Positions 17,810-26,437 of a stretch of DNA of 64,000 bases are shown in pieces. Made by a program: the position numbers and the translations under genes. Every line of letters starts with the position of its first letter. Position 1 is the stretch's first letter. This DNA comes from Rhodoferax lacus. Its GTDB lineage: Bacteria; Pseudomonadota; Gammaproteobacteria; Burkholderiales; Burkholderiaceae_C. The notes beneath the pieces are model-generated. The model was not told the origin of the DNA. It did not search any database and saw nothing but the letters and a program-made list of their open reading frames with translations. The stretch is from assembly GCF_003415675.1 (NCBI RefSeq), contig NZ_QFZK01000004.1:331148-395147 (forward strand), given 5' to 3'.

Positions 17810-19884
17810 GCCGCGCGTTCCACCTGCACCGCGCAGTCATAAAACGTGGCAGCACGGCCCATGTCGGTCAGGCGCTGGCTGGTCAGCTCATTCACATTGT
17901 TGCCGTCCAGCCCCAGCTTGCGCCACCATACGCCCAGGCCGTTCACCACGCCCGCACGTGCGCGCTGGTTGATGCGCACGGCACAGCGGTAGGAGCCGCG
18001 GCCATTGAACACACGCACCGTGTCGCCGCTGGCTATGCCACGCGCGGCGGCGTCATCGGCGTGCATTTCCAGCAGCGGCTCGCCTTCGATGTCGCGCAGG
18101 CTTTTCACATTCACAAAGCTGCTGTTCAAAAAGTTGCGCGCGGGCGGCGAGATCATGGCCAACGGGTACAGGTCGCCCGGTTTGGCCTCTTCAAAATTGG
18201 GCAGGTAGTCGGGCAGGCCGTCCTGGCCGGCGTCCGCCAGGCGCTGGCTGAAGAACTCGCATTGGCCCGAGGGCGTGGGGAAGCCGCCGTTGGCAAAGGG
18301 CGCGTCCGGCACGGCCACGCTGGCAAAGCCTTTGGCCAGCAGTTCGTCAAAGGGAATCTTGTCGCCAAAGGCCTGGCGCACCATGGCCAGGTCGTCATCG
18401 GCAAAGCAGGGCTCATCGAACCCCAGCCGTGCGGCCAGTTCGCGGAACACCGCCGTGTTGCTGCGCGCCAGGCCTACGGGTGCAATGGCCGGGCGGTTGA
18501 GCACCACATCGGTGTGGCCATAGGTGGTGTGGATATCCCAGTGCTCCAGCTGCGTGGTGGCGGGCAGGATGTAGTCGGCGTAGTCGGCCGTGTCGGTTTT
18601 GAAGTGTTCCAGCACCACGGTAAACAGGTCGTCGCGCATAAAGCCGCGCACCACCTGGCCGGAGTCGGGTGCCACCGCCACCGGGTTGCTGTTGTAGACC
18701 ACCAGGGCCTCCACCTGCGGGCCAAAGGTGGCGCTGGCGGGGGCGAGCAGGGCGTCTCCAATGGCGCTCATGTTGATGGTGCGCGGCGTGCGCCCACCCA
18801 GCAGATCGGGGCGCTGCAGCGTGGCTTTGTCGGTGGGGTAGACCCCGGAGTTGGACATGTGCAGGCCGCTGGCCGGCCTGCGCCAGGCGCCGGTGAGTGC
18901 GGGCAGGCAGGCCACGGCGCGCACCGCGTTGCCGCCGCCACGCGCGCGCTGCATGCCGTAGTTCAGGCGGATGGCGGCGTTCTTGCCAGCCTTGCAGGCC
19001 AGGCCGTAGTCGCGCGCCAGACTCTCGATTTCTTCCACGCTGATGCCGCAGACCTCGGCCGCGCGCGCGGGCGTCCACTGCAGGGCGCGTTCTTTCAGGG
19101 CTTCCCAGCCCAGGGTGTGCTGGGCAATGTAGCCATGGTCCAGCCAGTCGTGGCGGATGAGCTCGTGCATCAGGGCCAGGGCCAGGGCGGCGTCGGTGCC
19201 GGGGCGCAGGGCAATGTGGGTGTGGCACTTCTCGGCCGTCTCGGTCTTGCGTGGGTCTATGCAGATGATTTTGGCGCCGCCTCGCTTGGCGGTTTGCACG
19301 TGGCGCCAGAAGTGCAGGTTGCTGGCAATGGCGTTGCTGCCCCAGATGAGGATCAGGTCGGCCTCGGCAAAGCGCTCGATCTTCATGCCCAGTTTGCCAC
19401 CCAGGGTGTACTCCAGGGCGGCCGCACCGGCTGCGGCGCAGATGGTGCGGTCCAGCAGGGACGCGCCCAGCTTGTGGAAAAAACGCGCCGCCATGCCGTC
19501 GCCCTGCACCAGGCCCATGGTGCCCGCGTAGCTGTAGGGAAGAATGGCCTCGGGGTCGCGCGCGGCAATGGTTTTGAGGCGCGCGGCAATGTCGGTGAGG
19601 GCCTCATCCCAGCTCACCTCCACATACTGGCCGCTGCCCTTGGGGCCGTTGCGCTTCAAGGGAGTGCGCAGACGCTCGGGGTGGTAGCTGCGTTCGGTGT
19701 AGCGCGAGACCTTGGTGCACAGCACGCCGCCGGTGTGGGCGTGCGCCGCGTTGCCATGCACCTTGATGGCCACGCCGTCCTGCACGCTGGTGACCAGCGA
19801 GCAGGTGTCCGGGCAGTCGTGCGGGCAGGCGCCCAGCACTTCAAATGAACCAAGGGCAGCAGGGGGGAAGGAAGAGACGTCCAT
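17806..19884 (-). CDS. molybdopterin-dependent oxidoreductase, DMSO reductase family
   Basis: Single-chain molybdo-bis(MGD) enzyme of 692 residues. An N-terminal [4Fe-4S] site is formed by Cys20, Cys24 and Cys28 (CPHDCPDTC) with Cys56 in GGVLCTKV. The molybdopterin-binding core follows (SYAGTMGLVQGDGMA, LIWGSNAIASNLHFW, VVYNSNPVAVAPD), and the C-terminal dinucleotide-binding domain ends in ...MGRAATFYDC. No Tat or Sec signal, so cytoplasmic. This branch is usually annotated only as molybdopterin oxidoreductase; the substrate is unknown. Followed by the translationally coupled HD gene; divergent by 37 bp from the M20 gene, with an 8-bp inverted repeat (ATGGCGCT/AGCGCCAT, 19883-19912) spanning the gap. 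Confidence 0.88.
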   Translation of the reverse strand: MDVSSFPPAALGSFEVLGACPHDCPDTCSLVTSVQDGVAIKVHGNAAHAHTGGVLCTKVSRYTERSYHPERLRTPLKRNGPKGSGQYVEVSWDEALTDIAARLKTIAARDPEAILPYSYAGTMGLVQGDGMAARFFHKLGASLLDRTICAAAGAAALEYTLGGKLGMKIERFAEADLILIWGSNAIASNLHFWRHVQTAKRGGAKIICIDPRKTETAEKCHTHIALRPGTDAALALALMHELIRHDWLDHGYIAQHTLGWEALKERALQWTPARAAEVCGISVEEIESLARDYGLACKAGKNAAIRLNYGMQRARGGGNAVRAVACLPALTGAWRRPASGLHMSNSGVYPTDKATLQRPDLLGGRTPRTINMSAIGDALLAPASATFGPQVEALVVYNSNPVAVAPDSGQVVRGFMRDDLFTVVLEHFKTDTADYADYILPATTQLEHWDIHTTYGHTDVVLNRPAIAPVGLARSNTAVFRELAARLGFDEPCFADDDLAMVRQAFGDKIPFDELLAKGFASVAVPDAPFANGGFPTPSGQCEFFSQRLADAGQDGLPDYLPNFEEAKPGDLYPLAMISPPARNFLNSSFVNVKSLRDIEGEPLLEMHADDAAARGIASGDTVRVFNGRGSYRCAVRINQRARAGVVNGLGVWWRKLGLDGNNVNELTSQRLTDMGRAATFYDCAVQVERAA

Positions 19885-19921
19885 GGCGCTATGGTAAAGC
19901 GCTCAGCGCCATAATGTTCGC

Positions 19922-21109
19922 ATGAACCTGATTGACCCAATAGTTTCCGCTGCGGCCGAAATCGCCGCCATCCGCCGTGATCTGCACGCCCACCCGGAGC
20001 TGTGCTTTCAGGAGCAGCGCACCGCTGACGTGGTGGCCGCCAAGCTCACCGAGTGGGGCATCCCCATCCACCGCGGCTTGGGGACCACCGGCGTGGTGGG
20101 CATCCTGAAGGCGGGTACCAGTGACAAAGCCATCGGCCTGCGTGCCGACATGGACGCGCTGCCCATGCAGGAGTTCAACACCTTTGCCCATGCCAGTGTG
20201 CACCCCGGAAAAATGCACGCCTGCGGCCATGACGGCCACACCGCCATGCTGCTGGCAGCGGCCAAACACATGGCCACCGAGCGCAACTTTGACGGCACGG
20301 TGTACCTGATCTTCCAACCGGCCGAAGAAGGCGGCGGCGGCGCACGCGAGATGATCAAAGAGGGCCTGTTTGAGCAGTTCCCCATGCAGGCCGTGTTTGG
20401 CCTGCACAACTGGCCGGGCGCGGCGGTGGGGCAGTTTGCAGTGAGCGCCGGGCCGGTGATGGCCAGCAGCAACGAGTTCAAGATCACCATCCACGGCAAG
20501 GGCGGGCACGCCGCCATGCCGCACTTCGCGCAAGACCCGGTGGCAGTGGCTGCCAGCATGGTGCAGGCCTTCCAGAACATCATCAGCCGCAACGTCAAAC
20601 CCATTGATGCCGGTGTGATCTCCGTCACCATGATCCACGCCGGTGAAGCCACCAACGTCATCCCCGACAGCTGCGAGCTGCAGGGCACGGTGCGCACCTT
20701 CAGCATCCCCGTGCTGGACCTGATCGAGCAGCGCATGCGCGTGGTGGCCGAGCACACGGCAGCGGCTTTTGGCCTGACCTGCACCTTTGAGTTTGTGCGC
20801 AACTACCCGCCCACCATCAACACGGCCTTCGAGGCCGACTTTGCCCGCGGCGTGATGGCCGAGCTGGTGGGCCCCGAGCGTGTGAGCGCACAGGAGCCCA
20901 CCATGGGCGCCGAAGATTTTTCCTACATGCTGCTGGAGAAGCCGGGCTGCTATGTGTTCCTGGGCAATGGCGACGGCGCCCACCGCGAGATGGGCCACGG
21001 TGGCGGCCCCTGCATGCTGCACAACCCCAGCTACGACTTCAATGACGACCTGATTCCGCTGGGTGCCAGCTACTGGGTGCGCCTGGCCGAGCGCTGGCTT
21101 AAACCCTGA
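19922..21109 (+). CDS. M20 family amidohydrolase (hippurate hydrolase/aminoacylase-like)
   Basis: Zinc-dependent aminoacylase of the M20D group, 395 residues. It begins IRRDLHAHPELCFQE, and has GLRADMDALPMQE, HACGHDGHTAML and FQPAEEGGGGAREM, which hold the metal ligands and catalytic Glu. The dimerisation domain starts near ITIHGKGGHAAMPH and the last metal ligand is in the C-terminal GGGPCMLHNPSYDFND. Such enzymes hydrolyse N-acyl amino acids such as hippurate. Cytoplasmic. Divergent from the molybdopterin enzyme; followed after 14 bp by the TPR protein gene. Confidence 0.92.
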   Translation: MNLIDPIVSAAAEIAAIRRDLHAHPELCFQEQRTADVVAAKLTEWGIPIHRGLGTTGVVGILKAGTSDKAIGLRADMDALPMQEFNTFAHASVHPGKMHACGHDGHTAMLLAAAKHMATERNFDGTVYLIFQPAEEGGGGAREMIKEGLFEQFPMQAVFGLHNWPGAAVGQFAVSAGPVMASSNEFKITIHGKGGHAAMPHFAQDPVAVAASMVQAFQNIISRNVKPIDAGVISVTMIHAGEATNVIPDSCELQGTVRTFSIPVLDLIEQRMRVVAEHTAAAFGLTCTFEFVRNYPPTINTAFEADFARGVMAELVGPERVSAQEPTMGAEDFSYMLLEKPGCYVFLGNGDGAHREMGHGGGPCMLHNPSYDFNDDLIPLGASYWVRLAERWLKP

Positions 21110-21123
21110 GTTGTTGCTAGCGT

Positions 21124-22389
21124 GTGCAGCAATTGCACAAACGCACCGGAGCACAGGAGCCCGCCTTGGCCAAAGCCTTGACCCCCGACACCATCCTGGC
21201 CCAAGCCCAGGCCAGCCTGAGCCAGGGCCGTAGCGCCCAGGCCTTACAAATCATTACCGAAGCATTGCAGCAGACGCCAGACCACCCCGCGCTGTGGGCC
21301 GGTCTGGGCGTGGCCCTGCGCTTTGAAGCCCGCCTGGATGACGCGGCTGATGCGTTCGAGAAAGCCCTGCAACTGCAACCCGGCCGCGCCGACGTGCAGG
21401 TGCACCTGGGCATGATCCGCCTGGCCCAGGGCCGCCAGGACGAGGGCTGGCCGCTGTACCAGGCACGCTGGCGCAGCCCGCACTGGACCGAGCGTCTGCG
21501 CTACCCCGCACAGGCGCTGTGGCAGGGCCGCGTGAGCGCAGGCATGCGCCTGCTCCTGTGGGGTGAGCAGGGCTTTGGCGACAGCCTGCAATTTGCGCGC
21601 TACGCGCCCTGGCTGCAGCAGGAATTCAAGGCCCACGGTGCCACGGTGGTGCTGGAAGTGCCCAAGCCCCTGCAGCACCTTTTGCAGCAGAGCTGGCCCG
21701 CGCTCGAAGTGGCCGCAGCAGGCGAGCTGCACGGGCACTTCGATGCACACCTGCCCCTCATGGATCTGCCCAACCGCTGGGGCGGCGTGGGGCCGGGCCT
21801 GCTGCCCTATCTGCCCATGCCCGTGCCCTATCTGAGCCTGCCGCCAGCGGGGTCGGCTTCCATCGTGGGCAGCCAGTACGCTCCATCCCGTGCCGGGTCA
21901 GGTGGCGGGACTGGTGCGCATGCGAATGCGTCCGTGCTCAAAGTCGGCGTGGTCTGGCAAGGGCGGCCCACACACCCGGATGACAGGCTGCGCTCGCTTT
22001 CGGCGGCCACTTTGCAGCCTCTTTTTGACTTGCCCGGCCTGTCGTGGGTGAGCCTGCAGAAAGACGCCAAGGACCTGCCCGCCTGGCTGCCCGACAGCAT
22101 GGCCCTGTGCGCAGACTTTTCGGAGACGGCCCGCGTGGTGCAGGCGCTGGATGTGGTGGTCAGCATCGACTCGGCCGTAGCCCATCTGGCCGCAGCCCTG
22201 GGCAAGCCCGTGTTCCTGCTGCTGCCCCAAGTGGCCGACTGGCGTTGGGGTCTGAGCGGCGAGCGCACGCCCTGGTACCCGAATGTGCATCTGTTCAGAC
22301 GCGGCGCTGGCGACAGTTGGGCTGTGGTGATGGCGCGCGTGGCGCAGGCCCTGGCCGATCTGCGCCGCCGTGTGGGGCATGCGCCTTAG
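21124..22389 (+). CDS. TPR protein with GT9-like glycosyltransferase C-terminus
   Basis: Protein of 421 residues. Residues 20-115 form about three tetratricopeptide repeats (SLSQGRSAQALQIITEALQQ, then ALWAGLGVALRFEARLDDA, then ADVQVHLGMIRLAQGRQDEG). Residues 135-410 resemble the fold of heptosyltransferase-like proteins: LLLWGEQGFGDSLQFARY and, near the end, VVSIDSAVAHLAAALGKPVFLLLP, the nucleotide-sugar-binding region. A Gly/Ser/Ala-rich linker sits near residue 250. The GTG at 21124 has no clear ribosome binding site; an in-frame TTG at 21166 has AGGAG six bases upstream and may be the true start. Role in glycan or glycoprotein assembly is plausible but unproven. Confidence 0.8.
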   Translation: MQQLHKRTGAQEPALAKALTPDTILAQAQASLSQGRSAQALQIITEALQQTPDHPALWAGLGVALRFEARLDDAADAFEKALQLQPGRADVQVHLGMIRLAQGRQDEGWPLYQARWRSPHWTERLRYPAQALWQGRVSAGMRLLLWGEQGFGDSLQFARYAPWLQQEFKAHGATVVLEVPKPLQHLLQQSWPALEVAAAGELHGHFDAHLPLMDLPNRWGGVGPGLLPYLPMPVPYLSLPPAGSASIVGSQYAPSRAGSGGGTGAHANASVLKVGVVWQGRPTHPDDRLRSLSAATLQPLFDLPGLSWVSLQKDAKDLPAWLPDSMALCADFSETARVVQALDVVVSIDSAVAHLAAALGKPVFLLLPQVADWRWGLSGERTPWYPNVHLFRRGAGDSWAVVMARVAQALADLRRRVGHAP

Positions 22390-23576
22390 CGCCCGGCAGG
22401 CTGCACCGGTCCAGCCGGCAGAGGCTCCCGTAGCCACCAGGTCAACAGCAACGCCATCACAGATGCCGCAGCCGCTGTGAGCCACATCAGTGCATCACCA
22501 TGGCTGGCCTTGATGCTTGCACCCGCAAGCAGCGGCCCGGCCACAGCACTCACTGTGTACACCATGGACATGGTGCTGACGTTGCCAGCCATGCTGCCCG
22601 ATGTAGCCAGGGTGCTGGCAATGAGTGCCAGGGTAAGAAACGAAGTGATGAAGCCGCCTAGCAGAAAGACCGCGGCCACTACCAAGGCATAGGGCATGGA
22701 CAGTGCCAGCGCAATGCAGACGGTGGCGGTGCCCAGGGCGCAAACCAGCGCTGCCTTGCCCACACCGCGATGGTCTGCCAGCCAGCCAATGGCGTACTGC
22801 ATCAGCAAGCCGCCCAGACCAAACACAGCCAGCAAATCAGCCGTCTGGTTGACCGTCATGCCGTGGCCTTGGGTAAACAGGGCAAACAGGCCGGAAACAG
22901 CGGCCTCTATCATTCCACCGACCGAGGCAATGACAAGCCCCTGCTTGAAGACATGCTCCCGCGCCTGCCGCAGTGGATTGACCCACGGACCCCGGGCGGC
23001 CTGCGGGGCTGGCTCAACTACAGGGGCACGCGCCAAGGCCAAGGGCAACAAGGCCGCCACGGTGAATGCGGCGCCTATCCAGAACACCGCCTGTCCGTGC
23101 ATACCGAAGAAATTGGCCAGCAGGGGCGCGATGATGGGTGCAAGTGCAATCAGCGTTTCGTGGAAGCCGACCAACCTGCCGCGCGCTTGCGCCGGTGCGA
23201 TGCGGTAGAGCCAGGGCTCCACGCCAATCCATCGCAGCCCGAGACCGAAGCCCGAAAGAAATCCGCCGGCCAGCCAATAGGGCCATCCAAGAAGCGATAT
23301 CCAAGCCAAGGCGCACAGGGTGCACAGAAGTCCGAGCACGATGACCCGGCGTTCACCCAGGCGCTGGCACAAACGGGGCGCAAGCGCGAGTCCGGGCAAC
23401 TGGCCCAGCCACAGGGATGCGGCAAACAGGCCCAGCTGCGAGGCGTCCAGCCCCTGCTGGGCCAGCCACACGGGGAGCATGACAAACGCAATGCCGAACT
23501 GCCCGACCTGCGCCAGAGTAGAGACGGCGTTCAGCGCGCCTATGGTGCGCCAGTCAAATACGGGTTCGTCGCGCAT
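22386..23576 (-). CDS. MFS transporter
   Basis: Major facilitator superfamily permease of about 396 residues with 12 predicted membrane helices. Helix 1 begins AVSTLAQVGQFGIAFVMLPVW; the cytoplasmic loop 2-3 has PRLCQRLGERRVIVLG, and the centre has an Arg/Pro-rich loop (ARAPVVEPAPQAARGP). It most resembles the YcaD/UMF1-like sugar or drug facilitators, but the substrate is not predictable. The open frame continues upstream to 23735; ATG 23576, 22 residues before the first helix, is the likely start. It overlaps the end of the TPR gene by 4 bp, convergently. Confidence 0.85.
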   Translation of the reverse strand: MRDEPVFDWRTIGALNAVSTLAQVGQFGIAFVMLPVWLAQQGLDASQLGLFAASLWLGQLPGLALAPRLCQRLGERRVIVLGLLCTLCALAWISLLGWPYWLAGGFLSGFGLGLRWIGVEPWLYRIAPAQARGRLVGFHETLIALAPIIAPLLANFFGMHGQAVFWIGAAFTVAALLPLALARAPVVEPAPQAARGPWVNPLRQAREHVFKQGLVIASVGGMIEAAVSGLFALFTQGHGMTVNQTADLLAVFGLGGLLMQYAIGWLADHRGVGKAALVCALGTATVCIALALSMPYALVVAAVFLLGGFITSFLTLALIASTLATSGSMAGNVSTMSMVYTVSAVAGPLLAGASIKASHGDALMWLTAAAASVMALLLTWWLREPLPAGPVQPAGR

Positions 23577-23752
23577 TCCCGCTATGCCGCTTTGTCCGCT
23601 GAGGTTGAATGGGGGTGCATGTTGAATCGGCAGGCGGTGGGTTGTGCGTGTGGATTGAGCATATCCCGCCAGACGCCAGCTTGCTGGAGCCAGTTCGCAA
23701 ACCATGGGCCGGTCCGTTAGCTTCTGGTACTGCAAATTCTTGCAGCCGTCAC

Positions 23753-24325
23753 TTAGCGCCAGGCCAGCACATGGGGCTCGCTGCGCGCACTGCGCGGCGT
23801 CTCACCACGCGGCCTGCCGACAATGACGGGTGCAATCGCCACTGTCTCCGCAGGGATGTCCAACTCCAGCTTGGTAGCCGGTGCGTTGAGCCCGGTCACG
23901 GCCGAGCCGATGACGCAGGTTCCCAGACCCATGGCATGGGCCTGAAGCATCAGGTTCTGTGCGGCCAGCCAGCAGTCGGCCGCGGCGAAGGGCGTGTCCA
24001 CCTTTGCGCAGATCACCACCAGGCAAGGGGCGTCGTAAAAAATATCAAAGCCGGGCCTGGAGAACATCTCTAGACCGGCACGCCCCGGGTGCAGGCGCGC
24101 GGTCTCCGCAACAAAGCTCAGCCGGGCCTGCTCGGACAGGCGCTTGAGCAAGGCGACCTCTTCCACGATGACAAACTGCCAGGGTTCGCTGTGCATGGCC
24201 GTGGGTGCACGCACCGCGGCTGCCAGCAGCGCCTGCAGGGTGCTGCGTTCCAGCGGACTGCTCTGAAAGGCGCGCACCGAGCAGCGCCCGAAGATGGCGT
24301 CGTGCACTGTCATGGCCTGGTTCAT
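23753..24325 (-). CDS. nitroreductase family protein
   Basis: FMN-dependent nitroreductase-fold protein of 190 residues. Landmarks: IFGRCSVRAF (FMN phosphate contact), AAVRAPTAMHSEPWQFVIV, then the dimer core AADCWLAAQNLMLQAHAMGLGTCVIG, and the terminal VAIAPVIVGRPRGETP. Natural substrates vary (quinones, nitro compounds, flavins). Cytoplasmic. Its start overlaps the stop of the upstream lipoprotein gene (ATGA), giving a coupled two-gene unit of no obvious shared pathway. Confidence 0.9.
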   Translation of the reverse strand: MNQAMTVHDAIFGRCSVRAFQSSPLERSTLQALLAAAVRAPTAMHSEPWQFVIVEEVALLKRLSEQARLSFVAETARLHPGRAGLEMFSRPGFDIFYDAPCLVVICAKVDTPFAAADCWLAAQNLMLQAHAMGLGTCVIGSAVTGLNAPATKLELDIPAETVAIAPVIVGRPRGETPRSARSEPHVLAWR

Positions 24326-24783
24326 GGCTGCACCTTCCAGCTGCCATCGGTCTGGCGGCAGGCCGTGCCGTAGACCCTGTCCTTGCGCCCGGCCACCACT
24401 GCATCCACCGTGTACTCGCGGCAGGGGCCGTTGGGCTCGTCATAGGTGCGGGTGGGCACCACGGTGTACTGGTTGCCACTGTCCGGGTTGCGCCACGAGG
24501 TGGGCACGCCGGTGCGCACGTTCTCCAGCGCGTGGGCGGTTTTCAGGCGGTCGGTCTCGGCCATCGAGTGGCCCACCGAACCGCCCACTGCGGCACCCGC
24601 CAGCGTGCCCAAAATGACGGCTGCCGTGCGCCCGCTGCCATGGCCTACTTGCGAGCCCAGCAGGCCACCCAAGGCGCCGCCTATCACCATGCCCGACTGC
24701 TCCTGGGGCGACTGGTAGCTGGCGCATCCGGCAAGCAGTGTGGTGCACAGTGCCGCTGCACCCAACGACAAAAATGTTTGCAT
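24322..24783 (-). CDS. glycine-zipper outer-membrane lipoprotein
   Basis: Lipoprotein of 153 residues with a lipobox LLAGC (Cys20). It then has a glycine-zipper hairpin (GMVIGGALGGLLGSQVGHGSG and GTLAGAAVGGSVGH), as in the 17-kDa surface antigen/SlyB group, followed by a C-terminal domain with three cysteines (including NGPCREYTV and TACRQTDGSW). The Asp/Ser rules place it in the outer membrane (residue after Cys is Ala). Such proteins modulate envelope integrity. First gene of a coupled pair with the nitroreductase, and divergent from the Do-type protease, itself an envelope-stress factor, with a palindrome in between. Confidence 0.88.
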   Translation of the reverse strand: MQTFLSLGAAALCTTLLAGCASYQSPQEQSGMVIGGALGGLLGSQVGHGSGRTAAVILGTLAGAAVGGSVGHSMAETDRLKTAHALENVRTGVPTSWRNPDSGNQYTVVPTRTYDEPNGPCREYTVDAVVAGRKDRVYGTACRQTDGSWKVQP

Positions 24784-24832
24784 GGCAAAACTCCTTCGCG
24801 TCTGCCTGCAAATCTAGGCGCGCTGTGCCGCG

Positions 24833-24856
24833 GTGAATTGCGCTTTCGCAATTCAC
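24833..24856. promoter_or_regulatory. 10-bp-arm perfect palindrome in the lipoprotein/protease divergent promoter
   Basis: GTGAATTGCG and CGCAATTCAC flank CTTT. It lies about 50 bp upstream of the lipoprotein start and about 70 bp upstream of the protease start, in the only shared control region. The perfect symmetry suggests a dimeric regulator site, although on either strand it could also fold into an RNA hairpin. No regulator gene is adjacent. Confidence 0.5.
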
Positions 24857-24925
24857 GGCCACTGCAGGTTCCTACCATCCACTTCACTTGGCAACCCGGA
24901 TGCCTTTGCCGTAAGGGGAATGACC

Positions 24926-26437
24926 ATGCAAGCAAAAAATTGGATGCTGACACTGGTGGGCGCCGTGCTGATACTGGCCGCCACGGCGGCGGCCTACAAC
25001 CACCGCAATGACAACTGGCTGGCTATGGACGGCAGCCCAACGCGCGCGGCCAGCCCCGCCCCTGCGGTCACCGGTGCCTTGACTGCGCCCGCGGTGCCGG
25101 CGGCGCCGGTGCAACCCGGCACCACGCCCAACTTCCGCGCCATCGTGCAGCAGGCCGCACCTGCCGTGGTGGGCGTGACGGTGGCCGGCCAGCACGCCGT
25201 GGGTGCGGACCAGATGGCACCGGACATGAACGACCCCTTCTTCGAGTTCTTCCGCGGCCTGCCGGGCTTTCAGCTTCGCATTCCACGCCCGGGGCAGGGC
25301 GGCAACGTGCCGTTTCGCAGCCAGGGCTCGGGCTTCATCATTGCCAGTGACGGCCTCATCCTCACCAACGCACACGTGGTGCGCGAGGCCAAGGAGGTCA
25401 CGGTAAAGCTCAGCGACAGGCGCGAGTTCCGCGCCCGGGTGCTGGGTGCCGATGCCGCCACCGACATTGCCGTGCTGCGCATTGATGCCAAAAACCTGCC
25501 GGTGGTGCGCCTGGGCGATTCGCAGCAGCTGCAGGTGGGCGACCCGGTGCTGGCCATTGGCTCGCCCTTTGGCTTTGAGCAGTCGGCCACGCAGGGCATT
25601 GTGAGTGCCAAGGGGCGCTCGCTGCCGGGGGATGCGGCCGTGCCTTTCATACAGACCGATGCTGCGGTAAACCCCGGCAACTCGGGCGGCCCGCTGTTTG
25701 ATGCCAGTGGCGCGGTGGTAGGCATCAATGCGCAAATCTATTCGCAGTCGGGCGGCTTTCAGGGCCTGTCGTTTGCCATACCCATCAGCGTGGCGCTCAA
25801 AGTCAAGGACCAGATTCTGGCAAGCGGCCACGCCGAGCATGCGCGCCTGGGCGTGTCGGTGCAGGACCTTACGCAGGGTCTGGCCTCGTCCTTCGGCCTG
25901 AGCCAACCCGACGGTGCACTGGTGGCTGGTGTGGACCCCAAGAGTGCGGCAGCAGACGCCGGCCTGCAGCCCGGCGATGTGATCACCGAAGTAAACGGTG
26001 AGGCGGTGCAGCGCTCGGGCGATCTGAGTAGCCGCATAGGCCAGGCCCTGCCGGGCGAGACGGTGCGGCTCAAGGTCTGGCGCGACGGCGCGGCCAAAAT
26101 GCTGACGGTGAAGCTGGGCCGGGCGCAAGAGCCCGGCAACAGCACGGCCAGCACAGCGGAACACACAGGCCCGGGTGGCCTGGGGCTGCGCCTGCGCCCA
26201 CTCACGCGCGATGAGCTCAACGCCACGCAGCTCAAGGCCGGCCTGTTGATTGAGGGTGTGCAAGGCCCGGCCGCCAGCGCCGGTGTGCAGCCCGGCGATG
26301 TGCTGCTGGCCATCAACGGCGTGGCCACCAGCTCCACCGATCAGGTCAGGAGGGTGATGGACAAAAAGCCCAAGCAGGTGGCCCTGCTGCTGTGGCATGA
26401 CGGCAACCGCATCTTTGTGCCCGTGGAGCTGGAGTGA
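24926..26437 (+). CDS. Do/DegQ-like periplasmic serine endoprotease
   Basis: HtrA-family protease, about 503 residues. An N-terminal membrane segment or signal (WMLTLVGAVLILAATAAAY) targets it to the periplasm. The trypsin-like domain carries the catalytic triad His (TNAHVV), Asp (ATDIAVL) and Ser (GNSGGPL), and is followed by two PDZ domains (from ARLGVSVQDLTQ and from PGGLGLRLRPLT). It degrades or chaperones misfolded envelope proteins. ATG 24926 is chosen because AGGGGA stands at the right distance; ATG 24920 is too close to it. Divergent from an envelope lipoprotein; the following SDR gene overlaps by 4 bp. Confidence 0.93.
   Translation: MQAKNWMLTLVGAVLILAATAAAYNHRNDNWLAMDGSPTRAASPAPAVTGALTAPAVPAAPVQPGTTPNFRAIVQQAAPAVVGVTVAGQHAVGADQMAPDMNDPFFEFFRGLPGFQLRIPRPGQGGNVPFRSQGSGFIIASDGLILTNAHVVREAKEVTVKLSDRREFRARVLGADAATDIAVLRIDAKNLPVVRLGDSQQLQVGDPVLAIGSPFGFEQSATQGIVSAKGRSLPGDAAVPFIQTDAAVNPGNSGGPLFDASGAVVGINAQIYSQSGGFQGLSFAIPISVALKVKDQILASGHAEHARLGVSVQDLTQGLASSFGLSQPDGALVAGVDPKSAAADAGLQPGDVITEVNGEAVQRSGDLSSRIGQALPGETVRLKVWRDGAAKMLTVKLGRAQEPGNSTASTAEHTGPGGLGLRLRPLTRDELNATQLKAGLLIEGVQGPAASAGVQPGDVLLAINGVATSSTDQVRRVMDKKPKQVALLLWHDGNRIFVPVELE

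Noticed and set aside
18061..19848. 595-residue plus-strand frame opposite the molybdopterin oxidoreductase
   Set aside because: Shadow of a gene with all family motifs; no independent signals.
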